Source of the DNA: Sporosarcina aquimarina
GTDB taxonomy: Bacteria > Bacillota > Bacilli > Bacillales_A > Planococcaceae
Direction of reading: 5' to 3'
Assembly: GCF_019748715.1 (NCBI RefSeq)
Contig: NZ_JACLBZ010000008.1
Location: 124,001 to 188,000 of the forward strand
Length of the DNA stretch: 64,000 nucleotides
Shown here: in pieces, positions 8,387 to 17,103 of the stretch
Layout of the letters: each line of letters starts with the position of its first letter
Numbering within the stretch: the first letter of the stretch is position 1
The notes under the pieces: model-generated
What the model saw: the letters and a program-made list of their open reading frames with translations, nothing else
The model's database searches: none
Told to the model about the DNA's origin: nothing
Program-made: the position numbers and the translations under genes

Positions 8387-9364
8387 ATGAAGCATAAATG
8401 GGAACAACACGGACTTAAGTTTATAGCGTTTGCGGCGTTTATATTTTTGATTATCGTAAACTATGGAAATTGGCAAGAGCATCAGGAGTTCATGGAAGAG
8501 GCGAGTCAACATCCGACGGAAAAACAAATCTTTCGGAAATACGTAGTTCTTGATCTGTTGCAAGGTCCGCATTTTTCAGTACAATTGGCAGCCTTGCCTG
8601 AAAGCAGTGTGCCTACAAAATACAATTCATCGATCATCAGAATCGACCAGGAATTATTTGAGCAAGTGGAAGTTGGAGACAATATTGCTGGGTATTCGGC
8701 TGATGGAAAGTTTTATACGGGAGAAATGTTGAAGGAAGAAGAGCGCTGGTTCTATCTATTATTGACATTCTTTAGTCTGTATCCAGTAGGCTATCTAGTG
8801 TATTGGTTAATGAAAATTAATACGATTCAACAGTTTGTCAGGCAAATTGGTAAACAATCATTTATAAATAAGACTGGCAATCTTCTTTTCTCTTTCATCT
8901 TTTTTGGGATTGTCGGGATTATTCTTCTCTTCTCGCTGACAGAATGGAAAAACGTATGGGAAAACGGCTATGAAAAGTTTTTCGGCACCCATCACGCGGA
9001 AACGACGGCGCTCATTATCGACCGCGATGTGGACTGGAATTCCTCTCTACACGGGGATCACGAATACTATCTTTCCTTGATGTATAAACCAGATAACCAA
9101 GACAGCATATTTATCGCCAAAGGAGTAACATGGCATACCTACCATAAGTATCAGGAAGAAATGCCAATCATTTATAACACGGAGAACCCATACCAAGTAT
9201 TTGCAAAAGAAATTGATCCACAAGATATTTTTTTCATCTTGGCGGCTGACACAGTTACCATCATAACGGTTTCGCTAATTTTGGTAATCCTCCTAAGCAT
9301 ACTTCTGTATCTTCTTTGGAAACGGAGACAAAAACGTAAGTTAATTGTTAAAAGTAAAAAATGA
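8387..9364 (+). CDS. Membrane protein of unknown function, four predicted transmembrane helices
   Basis: I do not recognise this 325-residue protein with confidence. Hydrophobic segments lie near residues 10-28, 122-145, 168-188 and 282-312, the last followed by a basic KRRQKRK tail. The stretch between the third and fourth segments (about 205-270, starting TTALIIDRDVDW) resembles the extracytoplasmic part of DUF3592-like proteins, a weak impression. GAAAGGAG six bases before the ATG fixes the start. It is monocistronic: an operator-like palindrome lies upstream and a hairpin downstream. It differs in strand from the genes on either side. Confidence 0.8.
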   Translation: MKHKWEQHGLKFIAFAAFIFLIIVNYGNWQEHQEFMEEASQHPTEKQIFRKYVVLDLLQGPHFSVQLAALPESSVPTKYNSSIIRIDQELFEQVEVGDNIAGYSADGKFYTGEMLKEEERWFYLLLTFFSLYPVGYLVYWLMKINTIQQFVRQIGKQSFINKTGNLLFSFIFFGIVGIILLFSLTEWKNVWENGYEKFFGTHHAETTALIIDRDVDWNSSLHGDHEYYLSLMYKPDNQDSIFIAKGVTWHTYHKYQEEMPIIYNTENPYQVFAKEIDPQDIFFILAADTVTIITVSLILVILLSILLYLLWKRRQKRKLIVKSKK

Positions 9365-9397
9365 TAGTCGTTTGAACCTATAAAGAGATCAAACAGA

Positions 9398-9445
9398 ATT
9401 TGGCTGGCAGAGTCGGATTCAATACCGTCTTTCTGCCAGCCAAAT
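9398..9445 (+). terminator. Hairpin after the membrane-protein gene, probable terminator
   Basis: ATTTGGCTGGCAGA (9398-9411) pairs perfectly with TCTGCCAGCCAAAT (9432-9445). No clear T-run follows on the plus strand, so termination would be weak or factor-assisted. The remainder of the gene-free stretch 9446-9860 shows nothing I can support. Confidence 0.55.
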
Positions 9446-9863
9446 CACTAATATTATTTAAATTTCTTCACAGACCAATTGTATGAGCAGGGGCTGAATT
9501 GTATAGAGACCTCCGTACTCGTCAGCTCTTTAGAAAGAAGCTTACTAAAAAAATGTTCTATAATCTAATCGATCGATTAAAGGACAACTTTTGGGTCATT
9601 CTTTTTTCAGAGTATTAGTATCCATTACTCTTTTTAAATCCCCAGGTATACTCGGCAGTGGGCAGTGGCCACCATCCACTTTCCTGCTAGGGTTTGCCCA
9701 TAGGAAGCCGCATCTCGATGTTAATTCTGATCCGTTTCAACGATATCAAAAGCTTGCCGGTTTGCTGATCAGAATAGCCTGGATGTGCATTAAGCGTTCG
9801 GCCGCTGTCTATCTGTTATTGGCAACGTATAAATCGGTGACTGTGGATCGCACAATTCACACA

Positions 9864-9900
9864 CAAAAATAGCACGAACCAATTAAGAGGTTCGTGCTAT
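9864..9900 (-). terminator. Intrinsic terminator of the ribose operon
   Basis: On the minus strand the perfect 12-bp inverted repeat ATAGCACGAACC/GGTTCGTGCTAT (9869-9900) is followed by ATTTTTGTG, 35 bp beyond the deoC stop codon. Confidence 0.85.
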
Positions 9901-9934
9901 AATTCTTCACGCCTGACGAAATCTGTTTCCTCTT

Positions 9935-10609
9935 TTAATAACTTTGCACGCCCGCTGTTCCCGATATTATAGCAATACCATTGCTCGTGCCCACTCTGGA
10001 GACTCCAAGTTCCTTATATTTCTGAAACTGATCTCGCGTCCGGATACCCCCAGAAGCCTTTACACGTACATGTTCGCCGGAATTTTCAACCATGAGCTGC
10101 ACAGCTTCCAAGGTGGCACCACCAGAGCCAAAACCTGTTGAGGTTTTAATAAAATCCAGCCCTACCTCCTTCGCAAGGATAGATAACTCTTCAATCTCGG
10201 CAGGTGTTAAATAACATACTTCAAATATGCATTTAACGACCACATCAGGTCTTTCCTCTTTTAATCTCGCAAGTGCTTCCATTTCCTCTTTTACAAAAAG
10301 AAAGTCTTTGTTTTTGACTGCACTAATATTTAGGACGTAATCAATTTCTTCCGCACCATCTTCTATTGCCTGCTCTGCTTCAAGCCGTTTAATCGAAAGC
10401 TTATTAGCACCTAGTGGAAAGCCTACTACTGTACATACCTTGACTCCAGTGTCTTTTAATAGATCGACACAGATAGGAACATAGAAAGGATTCACACAAA
10501 CAGTAGCAAAATGATGTTCTGATGCTTCTTTGCATAATTGCTCAATTTGTTCTTTCGTTGCCTCTGCCTTCAATAACGTATGATCGATATATTCATGAAT
10601 AGCTGTCAC
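9935..10609 (-). CDS. deoC: Deoxyribose-phosphate aldolase
   Basis: DeoC splits 2-deoxyribose-5-phosphate into glyceraldehyde-3-phosphate and acetaldehyde. Seen here are YIDHTLLK at the N-terminus, CTVVGFPLGA, EIDYVLNI, the Schiff-base lysine in FIKTSTGFGSGGAT, and VKASGGIRT near the C-terminus. I take GTG 10609 as the start (224 residues), because GAGG six bases upstream fits and the distance to IDHT matches the family; a GTG at 10621 would add four residues. The gene overlaps the end of the ribokinase gene and is the last cistron of the ribose operon, an unusual addition. It suggests the operon also handles deoxyribose, if the kinase accepts it, or nucleoside-derived pentose. Confidence 0.95.
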   Translation of the reverse strand: MTAIHEYIDHTLLKAEATKEQIEQLCKEASEHHFATVCVNPFYVPICVDLLKDTGVKVCTVVGFPLGANKLSIKRLEAEQAIEDGAEEIDYVLNISAVKNKDFLFVKEEMEALARLKEERPDVVVKCIFEVCYLTPAEIEELSILAKEVGLDFIKTSTGFGSGGATLEAVQLMVENSGEHVRVKASGGIRTRDQFQKYKELGVSRVGTSNGIAIISGTAGVQSY

Positions 10610-11540
10610 TCTTGACCTCACCGCTTTCTCTTAAAAAATGTTCTACTTGTTCTTTATGCGGCATAGCAGGTGCTGTTCCTAATTTCGTGACGCAAAGTGC
10701 TGCTACGGCATTTGCATAACGAATGGATTCTTTCAATTCCTTGCCTGCTGCCAAGCTATGAGCGAGGCCACCACTGAAGGCGTCCCCGGCTCCTGTTGTG
10801 TCTATGGCATGGACTGAAAAAGCCGGAATTAATTCACCTGTTCCCTCACCTGTATAGAGATAGACACCTTGTTTCCCCATTGTAATAATAATATGAGGAA
10901 TCCCCATTTCATATATTCTCTCTGCAGCTTTTCTAGCGGATAATTCATCTATCACCTTAATCCCACTGAGCTCAGAAGCTTCGATTTCATTAGGGGTAAT
11001 ATAAGAAACTTTGGTCAATAGTTCTTTCGGAAAATCTCTGTAAGGCGCTGGATTTAAAATTAACGGCACATGGTGCTTAGAAGCAAGCTCGATCGTTGTT
11101 TGAATTGCTTCCATACTCGTTTCGAATTGAACTAAGGCAATATCAGATCCTTTAAACTTCTCTTCCGTTGCATATACATCTTCTTTTGTGATTTTTCCGC
11201 AAGCCCCTAGTGCAACCGCAATGCTGTTCTCACTGTGTTGATCTACAATGATTTGTGCAGTCCCTGTTATTTCAGTAGGGTCTCGTTTAATGCAGTCAAT
11301 ATTCATACCTTCGTCTTTAAAATATTGCAATGCCTGCTCTCCAAATATGTCAGTTCCCAATTTGGTCATATACGTTACGTGTGATCCGCTACGTACCGCT
11401 GCGGTTGCTTGGTTTGCCCCTTTACCGCCAGGTCCCATTTGAAACGGTCCACCTAATACGGTTTCACCAGGCTTCGGTAAATGCGGAGTCAGTGTCATTA
11501 AATCTGTAACATAGCTTCCTATTACGATTACATTTGCCAT
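10593..11540 (-). CDS. rbsK: Ribokinase (PfkB family)
   Basis: A 315-residue PfkB-family sugar kinase that phosphorylates ribose to ribose-5-phosphate. Motifs seen are the substrate loop GPGGKGANQA near residue 40 and the C-terminal DTTGAGDAFSGG with catalytic Asp and anion hole. AGGTGAG precedes the ATG. The position between rbsB and deoC differs from B. subtilis, where rbsK follows rbsR. Because deoC follows with an overlap, this kinase may also phosphorylate 2-deoxyribose like the related DeoK enzymes; the sequence alone cannot decide. Confidence 0.93.
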   Translation of the reverse strand: MANVIVIGSYVTDLMTLTPHLPKPGETVLGGPFQMGPGGKGANQATAAVRSGSHVTYMTKLGTDIFGEQALQYFKDEGMNIDCIKRDPTEITGTAQIIVDQHSENSIAVALGACGKITKEDVYATEEKFKGSDIALVQFETSMEAIQTTIELASKHHVPLILNPAPYRDFPKELLTKVSYITPNEIEASELSGIKVIDELSARKAAERIYEMGIPHIIITMGKQGVYLYTGEGTGELIPAFSVHAIDTTGAGDAFSGGLAHSLAAGKELKESIRYANAVAALCVTKLGTAPAMPHKEQVEHFLRESGEVKSDSYS

Positions 11541-11555
11541 ATTCTCACCTAATTT

Positions 11556-12518
11556 TTATTTAGTTTTGATCTGATCTACGTTGTCTGCTGTTACTAAGTT
11601 AGAATCTAAGATTACTTCCTTCTCCACATCTTCGCCGTCAGAAATTTTGATAGCTGTATCTATAGCTTCTTTCCCTAAGAAGAAAGGCGGTTCTGCGATC
11701 GTTGCATTCATCTTGCCCGCGCGAATTGCATCCATTGATGGATCAATAGCGTCACAGCCAATTAATACAATTTCATCTACACGACCAGCTGCTTCAATTG
11801 CCGCTAATGCTCCTAACGCCATTTCATCATTTGCAGCGTAGACTCCGTCAATTTCTTTATTCGCTTGTAAAATATCTTCCATTACTTTCATCGCTTCTCC
11901 TCTGTCAAAATTGGCTGATTGACGAGCTATGATTTTAAAGTCAGGGGTTTCTTCTACGATTTGGTTAAATCCTTCACTCCGAAGCTGCCCCACGTTTGTT
12001 CCAAGAATCCCTTGAATCTCAACAATATTACCTTTTCCGCCCAATGTCTCACTCATATAATTGCCCGCAATATTTCCAGACTTTATTGCATCGAATCCGA
12101 TATGAGTTGCTACATCTCCACCATTTGATTGACGGTCGACTGTAAATACAGGGATATCTGAATCGTTAGCTTTCTTAACTGCCTGTGCAATCGCATCGCT
12201 ATCAGCTGGATCAATAATAAGAATATCAATGTTTTGTTGAAGCAAGTTTTCCACGTCGGCAAGCTGCTTTCCTGGATCGTTTTGTGCGTCTGTCACGACA
12301 ATATCAACATCTCGTTCTTTCGCTTGCGCTTCTGCTCCTTCTTTTACAGCTACGAAAAATGGATTGTTCAACGTGTTCATAGAAAGACCGACTTTTAACT
12401 TGTCATTTGAACCTTTTTCTTTTTCCGTTTTACCTGAGGCCTCATCGTCCATACTGCAGCCAACCAACAACACCAGTGTCAATACAACGGCAAACATACT
12501 CATTAATTTTTTCATCAT
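11556..12518 (-). CDS. rbsB: Ribose ABC transporter substrate-binding lipoprotein
   Basis: A 320-residue periplasmic-binding-protein-type I lipoprotein. The signal peptide ends in lipobox LVGC (Cys about 21), followed by a charged linker. The mature domain has the RbsB hallmarks MNTLNNPFFVAVKEGAE and AQNDPGKQLADVENLLQQ. It captures ribose outside the membrane and delivers it to RbsC. It lies 9 bp after rbsC and 15 bp before rbsK, within one transcription unit. Confidence 0.95.
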   Translation of the reverse strand: MMKKLMSMFAVVLTLVLLVGCSMDDEASGKTEKEKGSNDKLKVGLSMNTLNNPFFVAVKEGAEAQAKERDVDIVVTDAQNDPGKQLADVENLLQQNIDILIIDPADSDAIAQAVKKANDSDIPVFTVDRQSNGGDVATHIGFDAIKSGNIAGNYMSETLGGKGNIVEIQGILGTNVGQLRSEGFNQIVEETPDFKIIARQSANFDRGEAMKVMEDILQANKEIDGVYAANDEMALGALAAIEAAGRVDEIVLIGCDAIDPSMDAIRAGKMNATIAEPPFFLGKEAIDTAIKISDGEDVEKEVILDSNLVTADNVDQIKTK

Positions 12519-12527
12519 TCTCTCCCC

Positions 12528-13520
12528 TTATGAGCGTTTTAATTTGGAAAACCTACTGTCGATTAAAACAGCAATCAAGATAACAAGCCCTTTTGCGATA
12601 TTCTGATAAAATGGCGAGACGTTCATTAGATTTAATAAGTTATCAAGCACCCCCATAATCAAGGCCCCGATTAACGTCCCAATGACTCCTCCTTTCCCGC
12701 CTGCTAAACTTGTACCTCCAATGATGACAGCGGCAATGGCATCCAATTCTATTCCTGTACCGGCTGTCGGTTGAGCTGACATGAGTCTAGATGTATAAAT
12801 GATGGCAGAGATAGCTGATAGAAAACCCGCAATACCGAATACTGCAACTTTTATGGATCGAACCCGGATACCAGCTAATATAGCTGCTTCTTCATTACCC
12901 CCTATCGCGTAAATATATCTTCCAAAACTTGTGTATCTCAATATCCAAAACATCAGGCCAATAATTACAAACATAATAATAATCGGCACTGGGATTCCAA
13001 AAATTCGTCCACTTCCGATAAAGCGAAATGCTTCATTGCTAACAACAAGCGGATAACCTTTTGTATAGACAAGGGTCATTCCCCTAGCAATTACCATAAT
13101 AGCGAGCGTGGCAATGAAAGATGGAACCCCGAAATTCGAGACAATGACCCCGTTAACTAAACCGAACAACAAGCCGACAACTGTAGAAGCAAGGATAGCG
13201 ACCCATAAAGGCAATCCTGCAGTTAATACACCGGCCAATATTGCTCCGGAAAAGGCCATCACTGCACCGACTGATAAATCGATTCCTGCTATTAAAATAA
13301 CCAACGTCATTCCGGTAGCAATAATTGCAATAATAGACACTTGTCTTAAAACGTTCATAATATTGCTTGTCGTGAAAAATGCGTCAGATAGAAAACCTGC
13401 CACAATACAAAGAAGGAAAAAAATTAGTACAACCCGATACTTTTCCAGAAAACTAAGCCAGTCTATTTTATTTAAACTTTGTTTTTTTTCCTGTTTACTG
13501 ACTGTTACATCATTAGACAT
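12528..13520 (-). CDS. rbsC: Ribose ABC transporter permease
   Basis: A permease of about 330 residues with eight to ten hydrophobic segments and the BPD_transp_2 features GIDLSVGAVMAFSGAI and GGTSLAGGKGGVIGTLIG. The start is ATG 13520, because GCAGGAGGCG lies nine bases before it; the frame extends further upstream but without a binding site and deep into rbsA. The gene overlaps the 3' end of rbsA by 8 bp, so translation is probably coupled. Confidence 0.94.
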   Translation of the reverse strand: MSNDVTVSKQEKKQSLNKIDWLSFLEKYRVVLIFFLLCIVAGFLSDAFFTTSNIMNVLRQVSIIAIIATGMTLVILIAGIDLSVGAVMAFSGAILAGVLTAGLPLWVAILASTVVGLLFGLVNGVIVSNFGVPSFIATLAIMVIARGMTLVYTKGYPLVVSNEAFRFIGSGRIFGIPVPIIIMFVIIGLMFWILRYTSFGRYIYAIGGNEEAAILAGIRVRSIKVAVFGIAGFLSAISAIIYTSRLMSAQPTAGTGIELDAIAAVIIGGTSLAGGKGGVIGTLIGALIMGVLDNLLNLMNVSPFYQNIAKGLVILIAVLIDSRFSKLKRS

Positions 13521-15009
13521 GTAATTCGCCTCCTGCTGCATATTGGAATATCGTTTCCTGATCAAAATGTTCCTTGTCCAATTCAGCTGTAATAGTACCT
13601 TCACTCATAACCAATATGCGATGGCTTAACCCTAGTAACTCCGGCATATCAGAGGATATTAAAATAATCGCAATTCCTTGTTCTGCAAGCTCTTTCATGA
13701 TTTGATATATCTCTGCTTTTGCCCCAATATCAATACCCCTTGTCGGTTCATTTAAAATTAAAACGTCAGGATCCATTTGCAGCCATTTTCCAAGCACTAC
13801 CTTTTGCTGGTTTCCGCCGCTAAGCGTGCCAACTTCTACAGAGGAATGATGCACTTTAATATTTAAGGCTTTAATCCATCGATCAACAATTTTTTCTTTA
13901 TTACGTTTATGCAAAACACCAAAGGACGAAATTCTTCGATAAGAAGGGAGCAGCAAGTTTTCATAAACGGACATTCCTAAGACCAAGCCTTCATCTTTTC
14001 GATCATCGGTAACAAGTGCAATTCCCGCATCGATTGCTTCGCGCGGTGTATTAACTGTCTTTCCACCAACCTTTATAGTCCCCTCTTTGTGAGGATAAAG
14101 ACCAAACAGTGCTTTTGATAGGGGAGTTTTCCCAGAACCCATTAAACCGGCTATCCCAAGAATTTCTCCTTTTTTTATAGTGAAATTGATATCATGTAAG
14201 TATTCCCTTACAGACAAGCGCTCTACTGTTAACGCGGGCTCCTCGTACGGTCCTTGAAGCTTAGGGAATAAGTCCGTTAATTCCCGACCAACCATCATTG
14301 TGACCATTTGATGCCTAGTAATATTTTTAATGGATTCACTTCCAATGTACTTACCATCACGCAGGACAGAAATTCGATCCGCTACTTCTTCCACTTCCTC
14401 CAATCGGTGGGTAATAAAGATGACACCAAACCCTTGCTTTTTTAAATCTCTCATAATATTTAGTAACTTCTCTGTTTCTTCTTCATTCAAAGTTGCCGTC
14501 GGCTCGTCCATAATAATAATATTCGATTCAAATGAAAGTGCCTTGGCAATTTCCACTAGCTGCTGCTCTGCAATGGACAGATTAGCCAACAGAGTATCAG
14601 GAGATAATGCTGTTAGCCCAACCTTCTCCAGCCATTGTCTCGTCTCATCCCTCAAACGTCTTCTGTCTATTACCCCGGTAATTAATCTGGGTTCTCTTCC
14701 CAAAAAGATATTTTCGGCTACACTCATATGCGGTACTAAATTAAACTCCTGATAGATGATACTAATACCCAGCTCCTGAGAGTGTTTTGGTCCATGGATT
14801 GATACTTCTTTTCCATTAATTTTAATTTGACCGCTGCTCGGCTGATGAACGCCGGCTAATACTTTCATTAACGTCGACTTACCTGCTCCATTTTCACCAA
14901 GTAATGCTAAAATTTCCGAACGCTTCACATGAATAGATACTCCGTCTAATGCTTTCACTCCAGGAAATTCTTTTGAAATTCCGACCATTTCTAAAACTGC
15001 CTGCTCCAT
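13513..15009 (-). CDS. rbsA: Ribose ABC transporter ATP-binding protein, two nucleotide-binding domains
   Basis: This 498-residue protein is a tandem ABC ATPase. The first domain has Walker A GENGAGKSTL, signature LSIAEQQLVEIAKAL and Walker B IIIMDEPTATL. The second has the divergent Walker A GLMGSGKTPLSKALFG and signature LSGGNQQKVVLGKWL, as in RbsA/MglA/XylG. ATG 15009 follows AAGGAGGTG at ideal spacing; upstream in-frame codons lack such a site. It works with RbsC and RbsB for high-affinity ribose uptake. Confidence 0.95.
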   Translation of the reverse strand: MEQAVLEMVGISKEFPGVKALDGVSIHVKRSEILALLGENGAGKSTLMKVLAGVHQPSSGQIKINGKEVSIHGPKHSQELGISIIYQEFNLVPHMSVAENIFLGREPRLITGVIDRRRLRDETRQWLEKVGLTALSPDTLLANLSIAEQQLVEIAKALSFESNIIIMDEPTATLNEEETEKLLNIMRDLKKQGFGVIFITHRLEEVEEVADRISVLRDGKYIGSESIKNITRHQMVTMMVGRELTDLFPKLQGPYEEPALTVERLSVREYLHDINFTIKKGEILGIAGLMGSGKTPLSKALFGLYPHKEGTIKVGGKTVNTPREAIDAGIALVTDDRKDEGLVLGMSVYENLLLPSYRRISSFGVLHKRNKEKIVDRWIKALNIKVHHSSVEVGTLSGGNQQKVVLGKWLQMDPDVLILNEPTRGIDIGAKAEIYQIMKELAEQGIAIILISSDMPELLGLSHRILVMSEGTITAELDKEHFDQETIFQYAAGGELHV

Positions 15010-15028
15010 ATGCGCACCTCCTTGGCCC

Positions 15029-15427
15029 TTAGTAAGCAACGCCTGCAACCAAGATTATATTTGCGTAAGATGTAAACTCTCCAGACCTTATGGCACCTCG
15101 AACATGCGCCGTTTTTTCTTTGAATGTAATATGGGGAACATATTCAACCGGCACGTTAGGAAATCGCTTCAGAATCGCTTCATTCATCTCCGGACTACTA
15201 GTTTTTATCTCCTCCGCTAAGATAATTCCTTCTACTAATAAATCCCCTACCACTGTGTCAAGAACATCAAGAAATCTTGGAACTCCTTCTTTTAATGCCA
15301 AATCAATCCGATGTGGAATACCCACCGGAATCGGCAGACCGGCGTCTGTTACAACAATCGTATCGGTATGACCTGTCTCTGTGAGCAATTGATTCAAAGT
15401 TGGGTGTAAAATTGATCCTTTTCTCAT
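15029..15427 (-). CDS. rbsD: D-ribose pyranase
   Basis: RbsD interconverts beta-pyranose and beta-furanose ribose so that ribokinase receives the furanose form. The 132 residues match the family length. The N-terminus MRKGSILHPTLN and the catalytic His20 in TGHTDTIVVTDAGLPIP are present. AAAGGAG in the last codons of rbsR serves as its ribosome binding site; only 5 bp separate the two genes. Confidence 0.95.
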   Translation of the reverse strand: MRKGSILHPTLNQLLTETGHTDTIVVTDAGLPIPVGIPHRIDLALKEGVPRFLDVLDTVVGDLLVEGIILAEEIKTSSPEMNEAILKRFPNVPVEYVPHITFKEKTAHVRGAIRSGEFTSYANIILVAGVAY

Positions 15428-15432
15428 GATGA

Positions 15433-16476
15433 TCAGCTCCTTTTATGATTCAGCCGTATATTTCCTAGATGGCAAGATTCTCTAATTTTTAATTCTGGTG
15501 ACAATAAGTAATTCCGGGGCGAAAAGACTTCATTTGCAAGAATTCGCTCATGTAACAATTGAAATGCCAACTCCCCTAATGCATTCATAGGTCTGGAAAC
15601 AACAGATAGTTTTGGTTTAGTAAAAGTCGCAATTTCTATATCATCAAAACCTATAAATGCTACCTCTTCTCCAAGCCTCCATTCCAGATCTTGTAACGCT
15701 TTTATGCAACCAATAGACATTAAATTGTTTGAAGAGAAAATGGCAGTCGGCCTAACTTCTAATTCATTTAGAGTACGTGTAGCAGAATAACCCCCTTCTT
15801 CAGAAAAGCTACCTTGTACGACAAATTGATCATTGAGTGGAATCTCATAATCCGAAAGCGCTTTCAAGTAACCTGCAAAGCGATCTCGTCCCGGTGTCGT
15901 GCTATGCGGTCCGCAAATAATAGCAATATCTTGGTGCCCTTGCAGGATTAATTGCTTGGTAGCTTGATAGGCTCCATCAATATTGTCAATTAGAACAGAA
16001 TCAAAATTATATTCATTGATCCTTCTATCTAGTGCCACAACCGGAATACCTTGTTCTTGTAAAATTTGAAACTGTTTTCCATATTCATCTGCTGTTGTGA
16101 TGACTACCCCATCGACTCCCCGCTCCACTAAAATATTAATAATCTCACTTTCAACAATCGGTGATTCACTTGTGTTACTCAACATCGTGTAATAGCCTTT
16201 TTTTCTAGCTTGCTGTTCAATCCCGGATACAACAAGAGGGAAAAACGGGTTATTAATATCAGGAATTATAATTCCAATCATTTTCGTTTCTTTCTTTTTC
16301 ATACTTCGGGCAACCGCGTTTCGGACATAGCCCAGCTCCTTGATCGCGTGTACAATCCTTTTTTCTGTTTCTGCCCGTACACCGCCCTGATTATTGATAA
16401 CTCTAGAAACTGTTGCAATAGACACACTCGCATGCTTTGCCACATCTTGAATAGTTGGTTTTGACTCAGTACGCAT
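15433..16476 (-). CDS. rbsR: LacI-family ribose operon repressor
   Basis: A 347-residue LacI/GalR repressor. The N-terminal helix-turn-helix is TIQDVAKHASVSIATVSRVINN, the hinge helix region RNAVARSMKKK, and the C-terminal sugar-binding core begins with IGIIIPDINNPFF. ATG 16476 is used because GGAGG lies nine bases upstream; an in-frame TTG at 16482 is too close to it. It is the first gene of the operon and is flanked upstream by two identical palindromes (16505 and 16578), so it most likely represses its own operon until ribose is bound. A cre-like sequence lies inside the gene at 15853-15866. Confidence 0.93.
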   Translation of the reverse strand: MRTESKPTIQDVAKHASVSIATVSRVINNQGGVRAETEKRIVHAIKELGYVRNAVARSMKKKETKMIGIIIPDINNPFFPLVVSGIEQQARKKGYYTMLSNTSESPIVESEIINILVERGVDGVVITTADEYGKQFQILQEQGIPVVALDRRINEYNFDSVLIDNIDGAYQATKQLILQGHQDIAIICGPHSTTPGRDRFAGYLKALSDYEIPLNDQFVVQGSFSEEGGYSATRTLNELEVRPTAIFSSNNLMSIGCIKALQDLEWRLGEEVAFIGFDDIEIATFTKPKLSVVSRPMNALGELAFQLLHERILANEVFSPRNYLLSPELKIRESCHLGNIRLNHKRS

Positions 16477-16504
16477 AAACAAATACCTCCAAAAACTCTC
16501 TATG

Positions 16505-16514
16505 TAAACGTTTA
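16505..16514 (-). promoter_or_regulatory. Proximal LacI-type operator of the ribose operon
   Basis: A perfect palindrome TAAACGTTTA inside a longer TGTAAACGTTTAGAT context, 29 bp before the rbsR start. Its CG centre is typical of LacI-family and CcpA sites. It is the same as the site at 16578 across 15 bp. Confidence 0.8.
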
Positions 16515-16577
16515 GATTTTTTCAAACATTTTTTTATAGATTTCCGATGATTTTTCAACGTTTAGTATATTAAAATG

Positions 16578-16587
16578 TAAACGTTTA
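16578..16587 (-). promoter_or_regulatory. Distal LacI-type operator of the ribose operon
   Basis: This is a second exact TGTAAACGTTTAGAT copy. The two palindrome centres are 73 bp apart, close to seven helical turns, which would place both on the same face of DNA and allow looping by a tetramer or pair of dimers. An imperfect third half, CAACGTTTAG, lies at 16557-16566. Confidence 0.8.
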
Positions 16588-16819
16588 GATTCATTGATTT
16601 ATATCTTAACATTCATTTAAAATATTCGCAATACTATATTAAATTTAAATAACTTTGAAAAAATCGCCGTAATTATTTTAAAGTTTTCCTATAGGATTCT
16701 TAATTTTATCTAACAGTTAAGTTTAAGAAAGCCTTATTAAGACTTTATCCCACGGAACCTTTAATAAGTAATTACTAAATTACAATTGCTGATTATCCTA
16801 ATATTATTGATATAAACAT

Positions 16820-16860
16820 AGAAAAAAGGACACCTTTTCTGATACGATGATTAGTGTCCA
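16820..16860 (-). terminator. Intrinsic terminator downstream of the PocR-type kinase gene
   Basis: On the minus strand GGACAC (RC of 16854-16859) pairs with GTGTCC (RC of 16828-16833) across a 20-base loop, followed by TTTTTTC. It is 245 bp beyond the kinase stop, so it would leave a long 3' UTR. The rest of 16590-17103 is AT-rich and shows nothing else I can support. Confidence 0.55.
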
Positions 16861-17103
16861 AATTAATATCAGTATCCAAGAAAGATGTCTCTATGAAAAT
16901 AATTGTATTCAATTCCTCACAATCCTCTTACTTAAGAGTTTAAACAGTCTCTTCTCTGACATTTTGAAAATATAAACATCACACAATTTAAGTGGTTGAA
17001 AGACATGCATATGCGAGGAGCCCCTAACCGATCGTTCGATAGAGGGCTTTATCCTACTCAACAAGATCTCGAAAAGAGTGGTGAACAACCGGATATTTTT
17101 TAG

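Noticed and set aside
9591..9872. A 93-codon frame starting at TTG with AAAGGA six bases upstream and a TATAAT further up.
   Set aside because: No recognisable motif, odd composition, ends inside the terminator of the ribose operon, and no -35 element; probably chance.
15853..15866. cre-like sequence with an AAAGCGCTTTC core inside rbsR.
   Set aside because: It encodes Lys-Ala-Leu-Ser codons, and the same core encodes the same residues in pduD at 22718-22731, so coding constraint explains it; a CcpA roadblock is not excluded.
17019..17048. Hairpin AGCCC-CTA...TAG-A-GGGCT with a CGATCG loop.
   Set aside because: The arms are interrupted and no T-run follows on the minus strand where a terminator would be needed.
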